Below are positions 16,294-25,618 of a stretch of DNA of 64,000 nt, in pieces. The stretch covers positions 89,812-153,811 of the forward strand of contig NZ_PCOQ01000013.1 of NCBI RefSeq assembly GCF_002975275.1, given 5' to 3'. Position 1 is the first letter of the stretch. Every line of letters begins with the position of its first letter. This DNA is from Achromobacter sp. MYb9. GTDB taxonomy: Bacteria; Pseudomonadota; Gammaproteobacteria; Burkholderiales; Burkholderiaceae_B. The notes under the pieces are model-generated. The model made no database searches. It had not been told where the DNA came from and saw only the letters and a list, made by a program, of their open reading frames with translations. The position numbers and the translations under genes were made by a program.

Positions 16294-19200
16294 ATGCCCT
16301 TGCGGAGCCTTAAGCTTCGGTTTACCCGGCGCGCCGGCAAGATTCTTATAGGCATCGTGGCGGTCGTGCTGGTCCTTTGCGGCATCGCCGCGTGGCAAGT
16401 CCCCAAAGTCCTGCAAAACGTCCTGACCGGCGACGTGTCCAAAATGATCGGGCGCGAGATTTCCGTCGGCAAGATCAGCTTCAATCCGTTCACCCTGACC
16501 GTGCGCGCCCACGACCTGGCGGTGGCCCAGCCCGGGTCGCAGACGCCCTTGCTGTCGTTGGCCGAACTGGATGTCAGTGCTGCCTGGAGCTCCTTGTTCT
16601 GGTTCGCGCCGGTCGTCGATCGTCTGACGCTGCGGCAGCCTAACATTGCCATCGTCCGCGAAGACGTCACGCGCTTCAATTTCTCTGACATACAGCAACG
16701 AGTGGCCGAAATGACGGCCGCCAAACCCGACGAGCCGCCCAAGCCGGACGAAGGGCTGCCGCGCTTTTCCCTGAACAACATGGTGATCGAAGGCGGCGCC
16801 ATTACGCTGGACGACAAGGTCACCGGGCGTAAGCAAGTGGTGGATGAACTGGGCATTGGCGTGCCGTTCATCTCGACCTTCGGCTACGCCACCGACATCG
16901 ACGTGCAGCCCCGGCTGCACCTGCGCATCAACGGTAGCCCGTTCGACCTGACCGGCGTGGCCCGGCCGTTCGACGAGGTGCCCTCGTCGACACTGCGCGT
17001 GGCGTTCAACGGCCTGCAGCTTGAAAAGTGGGCCGACGTCTGGCCGATGCCGTTGCCGTTCAAGCTGGACAGCGCGCTGCTGGACTCCAATCTGCAGGTC
17101 GTGTTCGAGCAACCCAAGGATGCCCCGCCGAAGATCCGCGTGGTGGGCGACCTGGGCCTGCGGCGCTTCGACCTGCGCGACACCGCGGGCGAACGCCTGG
17201 CTGGCTGGAGCGCCCTGACCGTTACCCGGCTGGAACTGGAGCCGATCGCGCGCACGGTGTATGTGGGCGAAGTGGGCCTGTGGGCGCCGCAGTTCCACGT
17301 GCGCCGCTATGCCAACGAGCACCTGAACTGGCAGGATGTCGTTGCCAAGCTGAAGGAACTGGGCGGCGTGGCGCCGGACGCGACGCCGGTGGCCGACAAG
17401 CTGAAGCGCGACATGGGCTTGAAGGTGGCGCCGAAGACGGAAACCGCCAAGGCCGATACTCCCAAGGCCGACACTGCCAAAGCCGACTCGGCCAGCCCCG
17501 GCGTTTCCCCGCCCGGCGCCGCCAGTCCGGCCGCCGCTGCCCCGGCCGCCCCCTCGCCGCCGCCGCCGCCGGCCCCGGCGGAATGGAAAGTCACCCTTGA
17601 TGCCTTCAATCTGCATGAAGGCGAACTCTACGTCACCGACGCGATCAGCAAGCTGGATTACGTCATGACGGGCATGGCCGTGACCGTCGAAGGCGTCGCG
17701 ATACCTGAAGTGAAGGATCAGCCCGTCAATCTGTGGCTGACCGTGGACAACAGCACTGACGGGGGCTGGATCCGCGCCAAGGGGCCGCTGGTCCTGAAGC
17801 CGTTGTCCCTGGATCTGGGCGTGCGCATGGGCAATGTGGCCCTGGCGCCCTTGGCGCCGGCCGTCCGCAGCGTGGCGCCGATCATGCTGCTGGATGGCCG
17901 TCTGGGCGCGACCGCGCAAATCCACGTGCTGGAAAAAAATGGCGCCGTGGACGCTTCCGCCACCGCCGTCCAGGCCGACCTGACCCAGTTCAAGGCGCGC
18001 GACGAATCGCTCAAGCCCGCGCTGGACATCGCCCTGCAAACCTTGCGCGTCACCGCCGACCGGCTGGCGATGGGACCGGGGCAAAGCCAGTTCACCCTGG
18101 CGGCCGCGGGCATCCAGGGCAACGGCAAGCTGGACCTGAAAGGCATGTTCACGCCGCAACCGCTGACGCTGAAATCGTCCGTGGACCTGTCCGAACTGAA
18201 CGTCGCGTCCTTTGCGCCCTACGCCGCCTCAAGCCTGAACGCCACCGTGCGCGCCATTACGCTGGGCGCCAAGGGCGATGTGGATTTCGCCGCCGCGGCG
18301 GGCAACGCCCCGATGAAGGTCAACTGGAAGGGCGGCGTCGAGATCACGGGCGTGGACCTGCAGGACCGGGTCAACAACGATGACTTCCTGAATTGGAAGC
18401 GGCTGGGCTTCTCGGGCATGGACATCTCGGTGGCGGGCGACAAGATCGGCGCCAAGCTGGGCGACATCGCGCTGGAGGATTTCTACGGCCGCATCCTGCT
18501 GAACGCACAGGGCCGCCTGAACGTCATGGACCTGATCGCAGCGCCGGGCCAGGCCGGCGGCTCGATCACCCAGGATACGCAGACGCCGGGCAGGCAGGCG
18601 GCTCCCCCTGCGCCGACGCCCGCGGCCGCCCAGCGCAGCGCCGGCGCGGGCATGCCGGATATCTCGGTCAACAGCGTCACGCTGTCGCGGGGCCGCATGA
18701 CGTTCACCGACCGCTTCGTCAAACCCAATTACGTGGCTGAAGTGTCGGCTATCGAGGGCGCGATCACGGCGGTCTCGTCCACCAATCCGCAGCCCGCCAA
18801 GGTCAAGGTGACGGGCCGCGTCTACACCACCGCCCCGTTGTCCATCAGCGGCATCGTGCAGCCGTTCGCCAAGTTCCTGACTCTGGATCTCAAGGTCTCG
18901 GCCAAGGGCGTCGACCTGCCGCGCTTCAATACCTATTCCGCCAAGTACGTGGGCTACCCGATCAAGCGGGGCAAGCTGTCGGTGGACCTGGAATACAAGA
19001 TCAAGGACCGCGCGCTGCAGGCGTCCAACCACGTGGTGCTGAACCAGCTGACCTTCGGCGACAAGACCAACAGCCCGGACGCGACCAAGCTGCCGGTGTT
19101 GCTGGCCGTGGCGTTGCTGAAGGACTCGCGCGGCAATATCGACATCAACCTGCCGATTTCCGGGTCGCTGGACGACCCGGAATTCTCGGTGGGCGGCATC

Positions 19201-19845
19201 GTCGTCCGCGTGGTGATGAACCTGGTGGTCAAGGCCGTGACGTCGCCGTTCAGCCTGCTGGCCTCGGCCTTTGGCGGGGGCGAAGAGCTGTCCTACGTGG
19301 AATTCACGCCGGGCAGCGCCGCGCTGACGGAAGACTCGCAGCAGCGTATCGATACGCTGATCAAGGCACTGACGGACCGGCCGGCGCTGAAGATGGACAT
19401 CAGCGGCCGCGCCGACCCCAAGACCGACATGGAAGGCCTGCGCCAGGCCTGGGTCGACGGTCAGATCCGCGCCGCCAAGGCCGCCGACACTGCGCCGCGC
19501 GGCAAGAAGCCGAACCCGGCCGGGGTGCAGGTGTCGGCCGCCGAACGCACCAAGTATCTGGAAGAGGTCTACGACGACGCCGACATCAAGGACAAGCCGC
19601 GCAATTTCATCGGCATGGCCAAATCGGTGCCGACGGATGAGATGGAAGCCATGCTGCGCGGCGTGGCGCCGGTGGGCGACGAGCAGCTACGCCAACTGGC
19701 CGATGCGCGCGCGCAAGCGGTTTATGAGAAGTTGCTAGCCCAGGAAGGACTCGCGGACCGTGTATTCATCGTTGCGCCGCAGCTGGACGCGGACGGCATC
19801 AAGGACGAGGGGCAACCCTCGCGCGTGGACTTCTCCCTGAAGTGA
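16294..19845 (+). CDS. Large DUF748 (AsmA-like) envelope protein with C-terminal OmpA-like segment
   Basis: A 1183-residue protein with one N-terminal membrane helix (about residues 17-37) and a long AsmA/YhdP-like body expected to span the periplasm. DUF748 proteins are thought to act in envelope lipid or outer-membrane homeostasis, by analogy with AsmA-like bridge proteins; no enzyme motif is seen. A Pro/Ala/Lys-rich low-complexity linker lies around residues 380-430. Around residues 1000-1050 VEFTPGSAALTEDSQQRID resembles the start of an OmpA peptidoglycan-binding domain but lacks its full length. Neighbours do not suggest a specific partner. Confidence 0.82.
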   Translation: MPLRSLKLRFTRRAGKILIGIVAVVLVLCGIAAWQVPKVLQNVLTGDVSKMIGREISVGKISFNPFTLTVRAHDLAVAQPGSQTPLLSLAELDVSAAWSSLFWFAPVVDRLTLRQPNIAIVREDVTRFNFSDIQQRVAEMTAAKPDEPPKPDEGLPRFSLNNMVIEGGAITLDDKVTGRKQVVDELGIGVPFISTFGYATDIDVQPRLHLRINGSPFDLTGVARPFDEVPSSTLRVAFNGLQLEKWADVWPMPLPFKLDSALLDSNLQVVFEQPKDAPPKIRVVGDLGLRRFDLRDTAGERLAGWSALTVTRLELEPIARTVYVGEVGLWAPQFHVRRYANEHLNWQDVVAKLKELGGVAPDATPVADKLKRDMGLKVAPKTETAKADTPKADTAKADSASPGVSPPGAASPAAAAPAAPSPPPPPAPAEWKVTLDAFNLHEGELYVTDAISKLDYVMTGMAVTVEGVAIPEVKDQPVNLWLTVDNSTDGGWIRAKGPLVLKPLSLDLGVRMGNVALAPLAPAVRSVAPIMLLDGRLGATAQIHVLEKNGAVDASATAVQADLTQFKARDESLKPALDIALQTLRVTADRLAMGPGQSQFTLAAAGIQGNGKLDLKGMFTPQPLTLKSSVDLSELNVASFAPYAASSLNATVRAITLGAKGDVDFAAAAGNAPMKVNWKGGVEITGVDLQDRVNNDDFLNWKRLGFSGMDISVAGDKIGAKLGDIALEDFYGRILLNAQGRLNVMDLIAAPGQAGGSITQDTQTPGRQAAPPAPTPAAAQRSAGAGMPDISVNSVTLSRGRMTFTDRFVKPNYVAEVSAIEGAITAVSSTNPQPAKVKVTGRVYTTAPLSISGIVQPFAKFLTLDLKVSAKGVDLPRFNTYSAKYVGYPIKRGKLSVDLEYKIKDRALQASNHVVLNQLTFGDKTNSPDATKLPVLLAVALLKDSRGNIDINLPISGSLDDPEFSVGGIVVRVVMNLVVKAVTSPFSLLASAFGGGEELSYVEFTPGSAALTEDSQQRIDTLIKALTDRPALKMDISGRADPKTDMEGLRQAWVDGQIRAAKAADTAPRGKKPNPAGVQVSAAERTKYLEEVYDDADIKDKPRNFIGMAKSVPTDEMEAMLRGVAPVGDEQLRQLADARAQAVYEKLLAQEGLADRVFIVAPQLDADGIKDEGQPSRVDFSLK

Positions 19846-19908
19846 ACCCAGCCGGCCATCAGGGGTACGCCTGCCGTCCCCGGCCGCGCTTTTGCCAGGA
19901 GATTCTTC

Positions 19909-20790
19909 ATGAAAGACCAGGATGCGCACTTCGACAGCCTGTTGCCGCCTCTGCGGCTGGATCGGCGGGGCTTCATCGCCACGACGGTCGCCGCGGGCTT
20001 TTCCCTGGCTGCGGGGCCAGCGGTGGCGCAGACGGCCATCGCTACCGACACCAAGGGGCTGACGGCCGGCAAGGTCGATATTCCGACGACGGACGGCAAG
20101 ATGCCCGCCTATCGCGCGGCGCCGCAAGGCAAGAAGAATCTGCCGACCGTGATCGTGGTGTCCGAGATATTCGGCGTGCACGAGTACATCCAGGACGTCT
20201 GCCGCCGGCTGGCGCACCTGGGCTATCTGGCGATCGCGCCTGAACTGTTCGCGCGTCAGGGCGACCCGTCCAAGTACACCGAGATCCCCAAGCTGCAAGC
20301 CGAGATCATTGGCAAAGTGCCGGACGCGCAGGTCCAGCGCGACCTGGACGCGACGGCGAAGTGGGCGGCGGCCAACAGCGGGGACGCGGATAAGCTGGGC
20401 ATCGTCGGCTTCTGCTGGGGCGGCCGCCAGGTCTGGCTGTACGCCGCCCACAATCCGAAGCTGAAGGCGGGCGCGGCGTTCTATGGCCAATTGGCGGGCG
20501 AACCCAGCGAGCTGAAGCCGAAGTCGGTGCTGAGCCTGGTGAACGAACTGAAGGCGCCGGTTCTTGGCGCCTATGGCGGCAAGGACGCCGGTATTCCGCA
20601 GACGGACGTGGACCGGATGCGGATCGAACTGGCGAAGGGCCCGGCGGCAGCGAAAGCATCCCGGATCGACGTGTATCCGGATGCGCCGCACGCGTTCCAT
20701 GCGGATTACCGGCCGTCTTATCGGAAGGCAGAGGCCGAGCAGGCGTGGACGCGCATGCTGGATTGGTTCAAGCAGAACGGCTTGGGGTAA
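19909..20790 (+). CDS. Dienelactone hydrolase family protein, Tat-type signal
   Basis: An alpha/beta hydrolase of 293 residues. The triad can be placed as Cys169 (GFCWGG nucleophile), Asp226 (GGKDAG) and His261 (PHAFH), with the supporting Glu86 in SEIFG, all as in dienelactone hydrolase. An N-terminal extension has DRRGF followed by a hydrophobic run ending in AVA-Q at about residue 40, which looks like a twin-arginine signal, so the enzyme is probably periplasmic. The AGGAG ribosome site is just upstream. No aromatic-degradation genes are nearby, so the substrate is unknown. Confidence 0.87.
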   Translation: MKDQDAHFDSLLPPLRLDRRGFIATTVAAGFSLAAGPAVAQTAIATDTKGLTAGKVDIPTTDGKMPAYRAAPQGKKNLPTVIVVSEIFGVHEYIQDVCRRLAHLGYLAIAPELFARQGDPSKYTEIPKLQAEIIGKVPDAQVQRDLDATAKWAAANSGDADKLGIVGFCWGGRQVWLYAAHNPKLKAGAAFYGQLAGEPSELKPKSVLSLVNELKAPVLGAYGGKDAGIPQTDVDRMRIELAKGPAAAKASRIDVYPDAPHAFHADYRPSYRKAEAEQAWTRMLDWFKQNGLG

Positions 20791-20817
20791 CGGGTAGCGT
20801 CCGGGGCGTGGAGAAAG

Positions 20818-21243
20818 CTATTGCGCCTTTTCTCCAGGCAATCCGTCGCTGACCTCGGCCAGCGCGTTCTTCATGTCCTTGTAACTGATCGCCCGTTCGT
20901 TCTGGAAGCTGCCCAGCACGCCGCGGCATCCGTCCACGCCGGACCGCTTCATGTCCTCCATCATGGACTTGCCTTCCCCCAGGCCCTTCTGAAAGAGCGC
21001 CTCGTAGCTGTTCGAGGCAAACCCGTATTCCTGGGCGTACTGCATCAGGTTTTTCTTGGCGGTGGCCTGGTGCTGCGCCAGGTCGGGTTCCGAGGCGCCG
21101 CAGGCGCGGGCAGCGCCGTTGGAGGCGCCGGCGGCGACCACGAAGGAGTCGTATTGGGCCTGTTCGCTGGCGTCCGGGGCGGCCCAGGCCGGGGCGGCGG
21201 CGGTGGCCAGAATCCACGCCAGGCCAGTCAAGATCTTTCGCAT
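20818..21243 (-). CDS. Small secreted protein of unknown function
   Basis: The 141-residue product has a Sec signal peptide (MRKI, hydrophobic core, cleavage after AWA at about residue 21) and a mostly helical mature part with two cysteines (ACGAS and DGCRG), which could form a disulfide in the periplasm. The start at 21243 has GGAG eight bases upstream; a longer reading would add an unlikely charged extension before the signal peptide. I do not recognise the family. It is convergent with the hydrolase and divergent from the peroxiredoxin. Confidence 0.68.
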   Translation of the reverse strand: MRKILTGLAWILATAAAPAWAAPDASEQAQYDSFVVAAGASNGAARACGASEPDLAQHQATAKKNLMQYAQEYGFASNSYEALFQKGLGEGKSMMEDMKRSGVDGCRGVLGSFQNERAISYKDMKNALAEVSDGLPGEKAQ

Positions 21244-21483
21244 CGGTGAATCTCCGCTTGGTGCCCGCCGGCCGGTCAACACGGGCGCGGCGGGCGTGGG
21301 TCACTACTGCATTATGGCAAGCAGCCGTTTCCATGCAGTGAGGCGGGGGTGTGGAGTCGTTTCAGACTGTGCGGTTTTTTTTCCTGGGGCGCCCACGCAG
21401 CAGGCCGGCCGCGCACGAACTATGATGGAGGCTGTGAGGCACTCCTGCTTCAATGCAACACCCCCTACATCCTGGAGATCTAC

Positions 21484-21987
21484 ATGACGATCAAAGTCGG
21501 CGACCGCGTGCCGGATGGCACCCTGACCGAATTCATCGAAACCGAAACCGCCGGCTGCTCGCTGGGCCCCAACGCGTTCCAGGTTGCCGACCTGACCCGC
21601 GGCAAGACCATTGCGCTCTTCGCGGTTCCGGGCGCCTTCACCCCCACCTGCTCGGCCAAGCATCTGCCGGGCTACGTCGAGCAAGCCGCCGCGCTGAAGG
21701 CCAAGGGCGTGGATGAAATCTGGTGCGTGTCCGTCAACGACGCGTTCGTCATGGGCGCCTGGGGCCGCGAGCAAAAGACCGACGGCAAGGTCCGCATGCT
21801 GGCTGACGGCTCGGCCCTGTGGACCAAGGAACTTGGCCTGGAACTGGACCTGATCGCGCGCGGCATGGGCGTGCGTTCGCAACGCTATTCGGCCCTGATC
21901 GTCGACGGCGTGGTCAAGCAACTGAACGTGGAAGCGCCTGGCAAGTTCGAAGTCAGCGATGCCGCCACGATGTTGTCGCAAGCCTGA
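21484..21987 (+). CDS. Peroxiredoxin (Prx5-type redoxin)
   Basis: A 167-residue cytosolic peroxidase reducing H2O2 or alkyl hydroperoxides through the peroxidatic Cys56 in PGAFTPTCSAKHLPG, the signature of the Prx5 group. Other cysteines (25 and 81) could resolve the sulfenate, or glutathione/thioredoxin may be used. The start follows GGAG and a short spacer (upstream sequence ends CTGGAGATCTAC). A 240-base upstream gap leaves room for a stress-responsive promoter, but I could not identify an OxyR site by eye. Confidence 0.92.
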   Translation: MTIKVGDRVPDGTLTEFIETETAGCSLGPNAFQVADLTRGKTIALFAVPGAFTPTCSAKHLPGYVEQAAALKAKGVDEIWCVSVNDAFVMGAWGREQKTDGKVRMLADGSALWTKELGLELDLIARGMGVRSQRYSALIVDGVVKQLNVEAPGKFEVSDAATMLSQA

Positions 21988-22073
21988 TCTAACGTAGTTC
22001 CTGTTTTACCGCTCAACGCGGCGGGCCGCCTTCGCAGCCCGCCGTGCTAATGCCAGCAGCGGTTGCCAACGCC

Positions 22074-23477
22074 ATGCTCGCCACCCTCTCTTCTTTCTCG
22101 TCGCTCTACGTCGCGACCTTGCTGATGCTTATCGGCACGGGTCTGTTCAACACCTACATGGGCCTGCGCCTGACCGCGCAGTCGGTCAGCGAGGTGTGGA
22201 TCGGCGTGCTGATCGCCGGCTACTACCTGGGGCTGGTATGCGGCGCGCGGCTGGGGCACCGGCTCATCATCCGCGTCGGCCATATCCGCGCATTCGTGGC
22301 CTGTGCAGCCATTGCCACCTGCATGATCCTGGCGCAGACGCTGGTCGACTCCATGCCGCTGTGGCTGGTATTCCGCATTATTTCCGGCGTGGTGATGGTG
22401 ACTGAATTCATGGTCATCGAAAGTTGGCTGAACGAGCAAACTGAAAACCATCAGCGCGGCCGGGTGTTTTCCGTCTACATGGTGGTGTCCGGGCTGGGCA
22501 CGGTGCTGGGGCAATTGGCGCTGACTGCCTACGCCACGCTGGACCTGCGTCCGCTGACCCTGGTGGCGATGTGCCTGGTGCTGTGCCTGGTGCCGATCGC
22601 CGTCACGGCGCGTTCGCACCCGCCCACGCCGCTGCCAGCGCCACTGGACATCCGCTTCTTCATGCGCCGCGTGCCGCTGTCGATGACGGTGCTGTTCGTG
22701 GCGGGCAACCTGTCCGGGGCCTTCTATGGCCTGGCCGCCGTCTATGGCGCCAAGCACGGTTTGTCCACGTCGCAGGCCGCGATTTTCGTGGCCGCGGCCG
22801 TAACCGCCGGTCTGTTGTCGCAATGGCCGATGGGCTGGCTGTCCGATCGCATCAACCGCGCGGGCCTGATCCGCTTCAACGCCTTGCTGCTGGTGCTGCT
22901 GCCCACGGTGATGTGGGGCTGGCTGGTATTGCCCTATTGGGCGATGGTGGCGTTGTCGTGCGTCTTTGGCGTGTTGCAGTTCACGCTGTATCCGCTGGGT
23001 GCCGCGTTCGCGAACGACCACGTGGAATCCGAGCGCCGCGTCAGCCTGTCCGCCGTGCTGCTGATGACCTATGGCGTGGGCGCGTGCATTGGCCCCATGG
23101 TCGCCGGCTTGCTGATGTCGCTGGCCGGACCCAGCATGTACTACGTCTTCATTTCGGCCTGCGCCTTGATCCTGGTGTGGCAGGTGCGTCCCACGCGGGT
23201 TACCGGTGCGCACCAGGTGGATGAAGCGCCGACGCACTTCGTGCCCATGCCCGACACCCTGCAAAGCTCGCCCGCGGCGGCCGTGCTGGATCCCCGCGTG
23301 GATCCCGAAAACGATATCGCGATGGAGATGGTGCAACCGGACCCGTCGGCCGCGCCCACGCCGGCGGTCGTTGAACCGGCCGTGGCGGATACCGCGGCAG
23401 CCGATGCTGCGGCACCCGCCGATGTCTCTTCGCCAGCCGAAGACACCGGCAAACGCGAACGCCGCACCGGCACCTGA
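22074..23477 (+). CDS. MFS transporter (YcaD-like)
   Basis: A major facilitator with about 12 hydrophobic helices followed by an unusually long soluble tail of about 80 residues rich in Ala, Pro and Asp. The segments MGLRLTAQSVSE and VIESWLNEQT between early helices match the YcaD/UMF1-like sugar or drug-type MFS group; the substrate is unknown. I chose ATG 22074, but ATG 22050 or GTG 22044 are also in frame and none has a clear ribosome site. The tail is compositionally biased and probably cytoplasmic and disordered. Confidence 0.8.
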   Translation: MLATLSSFSSLYVATLLMLIGTGLFNTYMGLRLTAQSVSEVWIGVLIAGYYLGLVCGARLGHRLIIRVGHIRAFVACAAIATCMILAQTLVDSMPLWLVFRIISGVVMVTEFMVIESWLNEQTENHQRGRVFSVYMVVSGLGTVLGQLALTAYATLDLRPLTLVAMCLVLCLVPIAVTARSHPPTPLPAPLDIRFFMRRVPLSMTVLFVAGNLSGAFYGLAAVYGAKHGLSTSQAAIFVAAAVTAGLLSQWPMGWLSDRINRAGLIRFNALLLVLLPTVMWGWLVLPYWAMVALSCVFGVLQFTLYPLGAAFANDHVESERRVSLSAVLLMTYGVGACIGPMVAGLLMSLAGPSMYYVFISACALILVWQVRPTRVTGAHQVDEAPTHFVPMPDTLQSSPAAAVLDPRVDPENDIAMEMVQPDPSAAPTPAVVEPAVADTAAADAAAPADVSSPAEDTGKRERRTGT

Positions 23478-23487
23478 TCCTGCAGGG

Positions 23488-24354
23488 CTACCAGGGCGCC
23501 ATCAGCACGATGGCGGCCAGTGCCAGGGCGATGCCCGAGAGGTTCAAGCGTGTCAGCGGCTCGCGGAATGCCAGCGCGCCGACCAGCGTGCCCAGCGTGA
23601 TCACGCCCATGTTCATCGACGCGAACACCAGTGCCGGATGCTCGGGCAGCGACTGATGCGCGCGGATGTAGGTAAGGATATTGCCGAAGTTGGCCAAGCC
23701 CAAGGCGACGCCCGCGGCCAGGTGGCGGCGTTCCCAACGCACCCGTCGGCACAGCAGATACGCCAGCATCAGCACGCCCGCCAGTACGAAGGCCAGCAGC
23801 AAGCCGCCCGCGAAGGCGGTGCCGGCGCGCGCCACTTGCTTGAACAGGATGTCGATCACGCCGTAGCCCGCCCAGACCACCAGCGGCCAGAGCCAGGCGG
23901 CGCGGCTGTCCGCAGGCGTCTGCGCGGCGGCGGGCCGGCGCAACAGACAGGCCAGCGCGCTGAACGCCAGCAGGATCGCTGCCAGCTTGCGGCTGCTGAC
24001 GGGTTCGCCGAACAGCACGAACGCCGCCAGCAAGGGAATGAAGAGCGACAGGCGCTGTGCGGCGTCGCTGCGTACGATGCCGGCGTGGCGCACCGCCGCT
24101 GCCATCGCCAGGAAGACGCTGGGCAACAGCAAGCCCAGCGCCGCCAGGACGGCCCAGGGCGTCTGCGGTGTGACCAGCGTGGACGGATCCGGGCGAAGCA
24201 CCGCCCAGCAGAGCAGGGCGGCCACCGCGTAATTCACGGTGATCGCCTGGCGTACGTCCACGTCGTACCGGCGGGCCAGCTTCAACAGCACCGCGACGGT
24301 GACGCTGCACGCGACGCTAGCCAGCAAATACAGGACGCCAGGCGTCAGCGGCAC
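23488..24354 (-). CDS. EamA/DMT-family transporter
   Basis: A 288-residue integral membrane protein with about ten hydrophobic helices arranged as two EamA repeats, the drug/metabolite transporter fold. The start chosen is GTG 24354, ten bases inside the 3' end of bioB and behind an AAGGC-type site; the reading further upstream only mirrors bioB. The overlap suggests co-transcription with bioB, which raises the idea of biotin or precursor transport, but no family feature supports a specific substrate. Confidence 0.8.
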   Translation of the reverse strand: MPLTPGVLYLLASVACSVTVAVLLKLARRYDVDVRQAITVNYAVAALLCWAVLRPDPSTLVTPQTPWAVLAALGLLLPSVFLAMAAAVRHAGIVRSDAAQRLSLFIPLLAAFVLFGEPVSSRKLAAILLAFSALACLLRRPAAAQTPADSRAAWLWPLVVWAGYGVIDILFKQVARAGTAFAGGLLLAFVLAGVLMLAYLLCRRVRWERRHLAAGVALGLANFGNILTYIRAHQSLPEHPALVFASMNMGVITLGTLVGALAFREPLTRLNLSGIALALAAIVLMAPW

Positions 24355-25370
24355 GTTGCGCCTTCGGCGTGCTGATGGTGTTGTTGCGACGCGTCGACCC
24401 GCATCCCTAAGCGTTGCAGCAGACGCTGGTCGGCCTCCATCTGCGGGTTGGCGGTGGTCAGCAGCGCGTCGCCGTAGAACATGGAATTGGCGCCCGCCAT
24501 GAAGCACAGCGCCTGCAACGCATCGTCCATGGCTTCGCGGCCGGCCGACAGCCGCACGGCGGCGTTCGGCATGGTGATGCGGGCGACCGCGATGGTGCGA
24601 ACGAATTCAAACGGGTCCAGGGCTTCGACGTTGGCCAGCGGCGTGCCTTCGACCTGCACCAGGTTATTGATCGGCACGGACTCGGGGTAGGGTTCCATGC
24701 TGGCCAGCTGCGCGATCAAGCCGGCACGTTCTTGCCGCGATTCGCCCATGCCCACGATGCCGCCGCAACACACGTTGATGCCGGCGTCGCGCACGCGGTC
24801 CAGCGTGTCCAGGCGGTCCTGGTAGGTTCGGGTGGAAATGATCTTGCCGTAGAACTCGGGCGACGTGTCCAGATTGTGGTTGTAGTAGTCCAGGCCCGCC
24901 TCTTTCAGCTGTTCGGCCTGGCCGTCGCGCAGCATGCCCAGTGTCACGCAGGTTTCCAGGCCCAGCGCCTTCACGGCGGTCACCATTTCGGCCACGGCTT
25001 CAAGGTGATGCGGCTTCGGGCTGCGCCATGCGGCACCCATGCAGAAGCGCTGCGCACCGCCAGCCTGGGCGGCGCGGGCGGCGGCGACGACGTCGGCAAG
25101 CGGCATCAGCTTGTCGGCGTCCAGCCCGGTGTCGTAGTGCGAAGACTGCGGGCAGTAGGCGCAGTCTTCAGGACAGCCGCCGGTCTTGATCGACAGCAGG
25201 CTGGACAGCTGGATGGTGTTCGGATCGAAGTGGGCACGGTGGACTTGCTGGGCACGATGCACCAGGTCCATGAAGGGCAGCTCGTAAAGCGCCATGACGT
25301 CGGCGGCGCTCCAGGCGGGCGCAGGCAAGTGCTTTGACGTCGTCGGGACGGGGATGTAGGCGGTCTGCAT
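24345..25370 (-). CDS. bioB: Biotin synthase BioB
   Basis: BioB is a radical SAM enzyme inserting sulfur into dethiobiotin. The 341-residue protein has the SAM-cluster ligands Cys66, 70 and 73 in CPEDCAYC, the [13 protein letters not shown] segment and [10 protein letters not shown], plus the downstream auxiliary [2Fe-2S] ligands typical of the family. The other biotin genes (bioA, bioF, bioD) are not in this window. It is co-oriented and overlapping with the EamA transporter gene. Confidence 0.96.
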   Translation of the reverse strand: MQTAYIPVPTTSKHLPAPAWSAADVMALYELPFMDLVHRAQQVHRAHFDPNTIQLSSLLSIKTGGCPEDCAYCPQSSHYDTGLDADKLMPLADVVAAARAAQAGGAQRFCMGAAWRSPKPHHLEAVAEMVTAVKALGLETCVTLGMLRDGQAEQLKEAGLDYYNHNLDTSPEFYGKIISTRTYQDRLDTLDRVRDAGINVCCGGIVGMGESRQERAGLIAQLASMEPYPESVPINNLVQVEGTPLANVEALDPFEFVRTIAVARITMPNAAVRLSAGREAMDDALQALCFMAGANSMFYGDALLTTANPQMEADQRLLQRLGMRVDASQQHHQHAEGATCR

Positions 25371-25548
25371 GGACGGGGCTCCTGTCGGTCTTACGGAAAT
25401 CGCGCCTGCCGGAAAGCAAGGACGGGATCGGCGGATCGTAAGAACCTGCGCAGGGTTTGCGCAATGCAGGCCGCATGGTGATAAATGCGGGCGAATTAGG
25501 GGAGGATTCGCGGAAATTCAAAGCATTTGAGGGTCGCCGGGGATTAAC

Positions 25549-25573
25549 GCGGCGTCATCTTCGTTGACGCCGC
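25549..25573. repeat. Inverted repeat between bioB and the PAS/LuxR gene
   Basis: GCGGCGTCA and its exact complement TGACGCCGC flank a seven-base loop. No T tract follows on either strand, so it is not a typical intrinsic terminator. It lies in the 248-bp gap that must hold the bioB promoter, about 180 bases upstream of the bioB start and 45 beyond the 3' end of the regulator gene. An operator or a factor-independent 3' structure for neither gene can be excluded. Confidence 0.35.
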
Positions 25574-25618
25574 ACCCCTGGATATTTTGATTCAAATTGT
25601 AATTTTCAGGCCGCGAGC

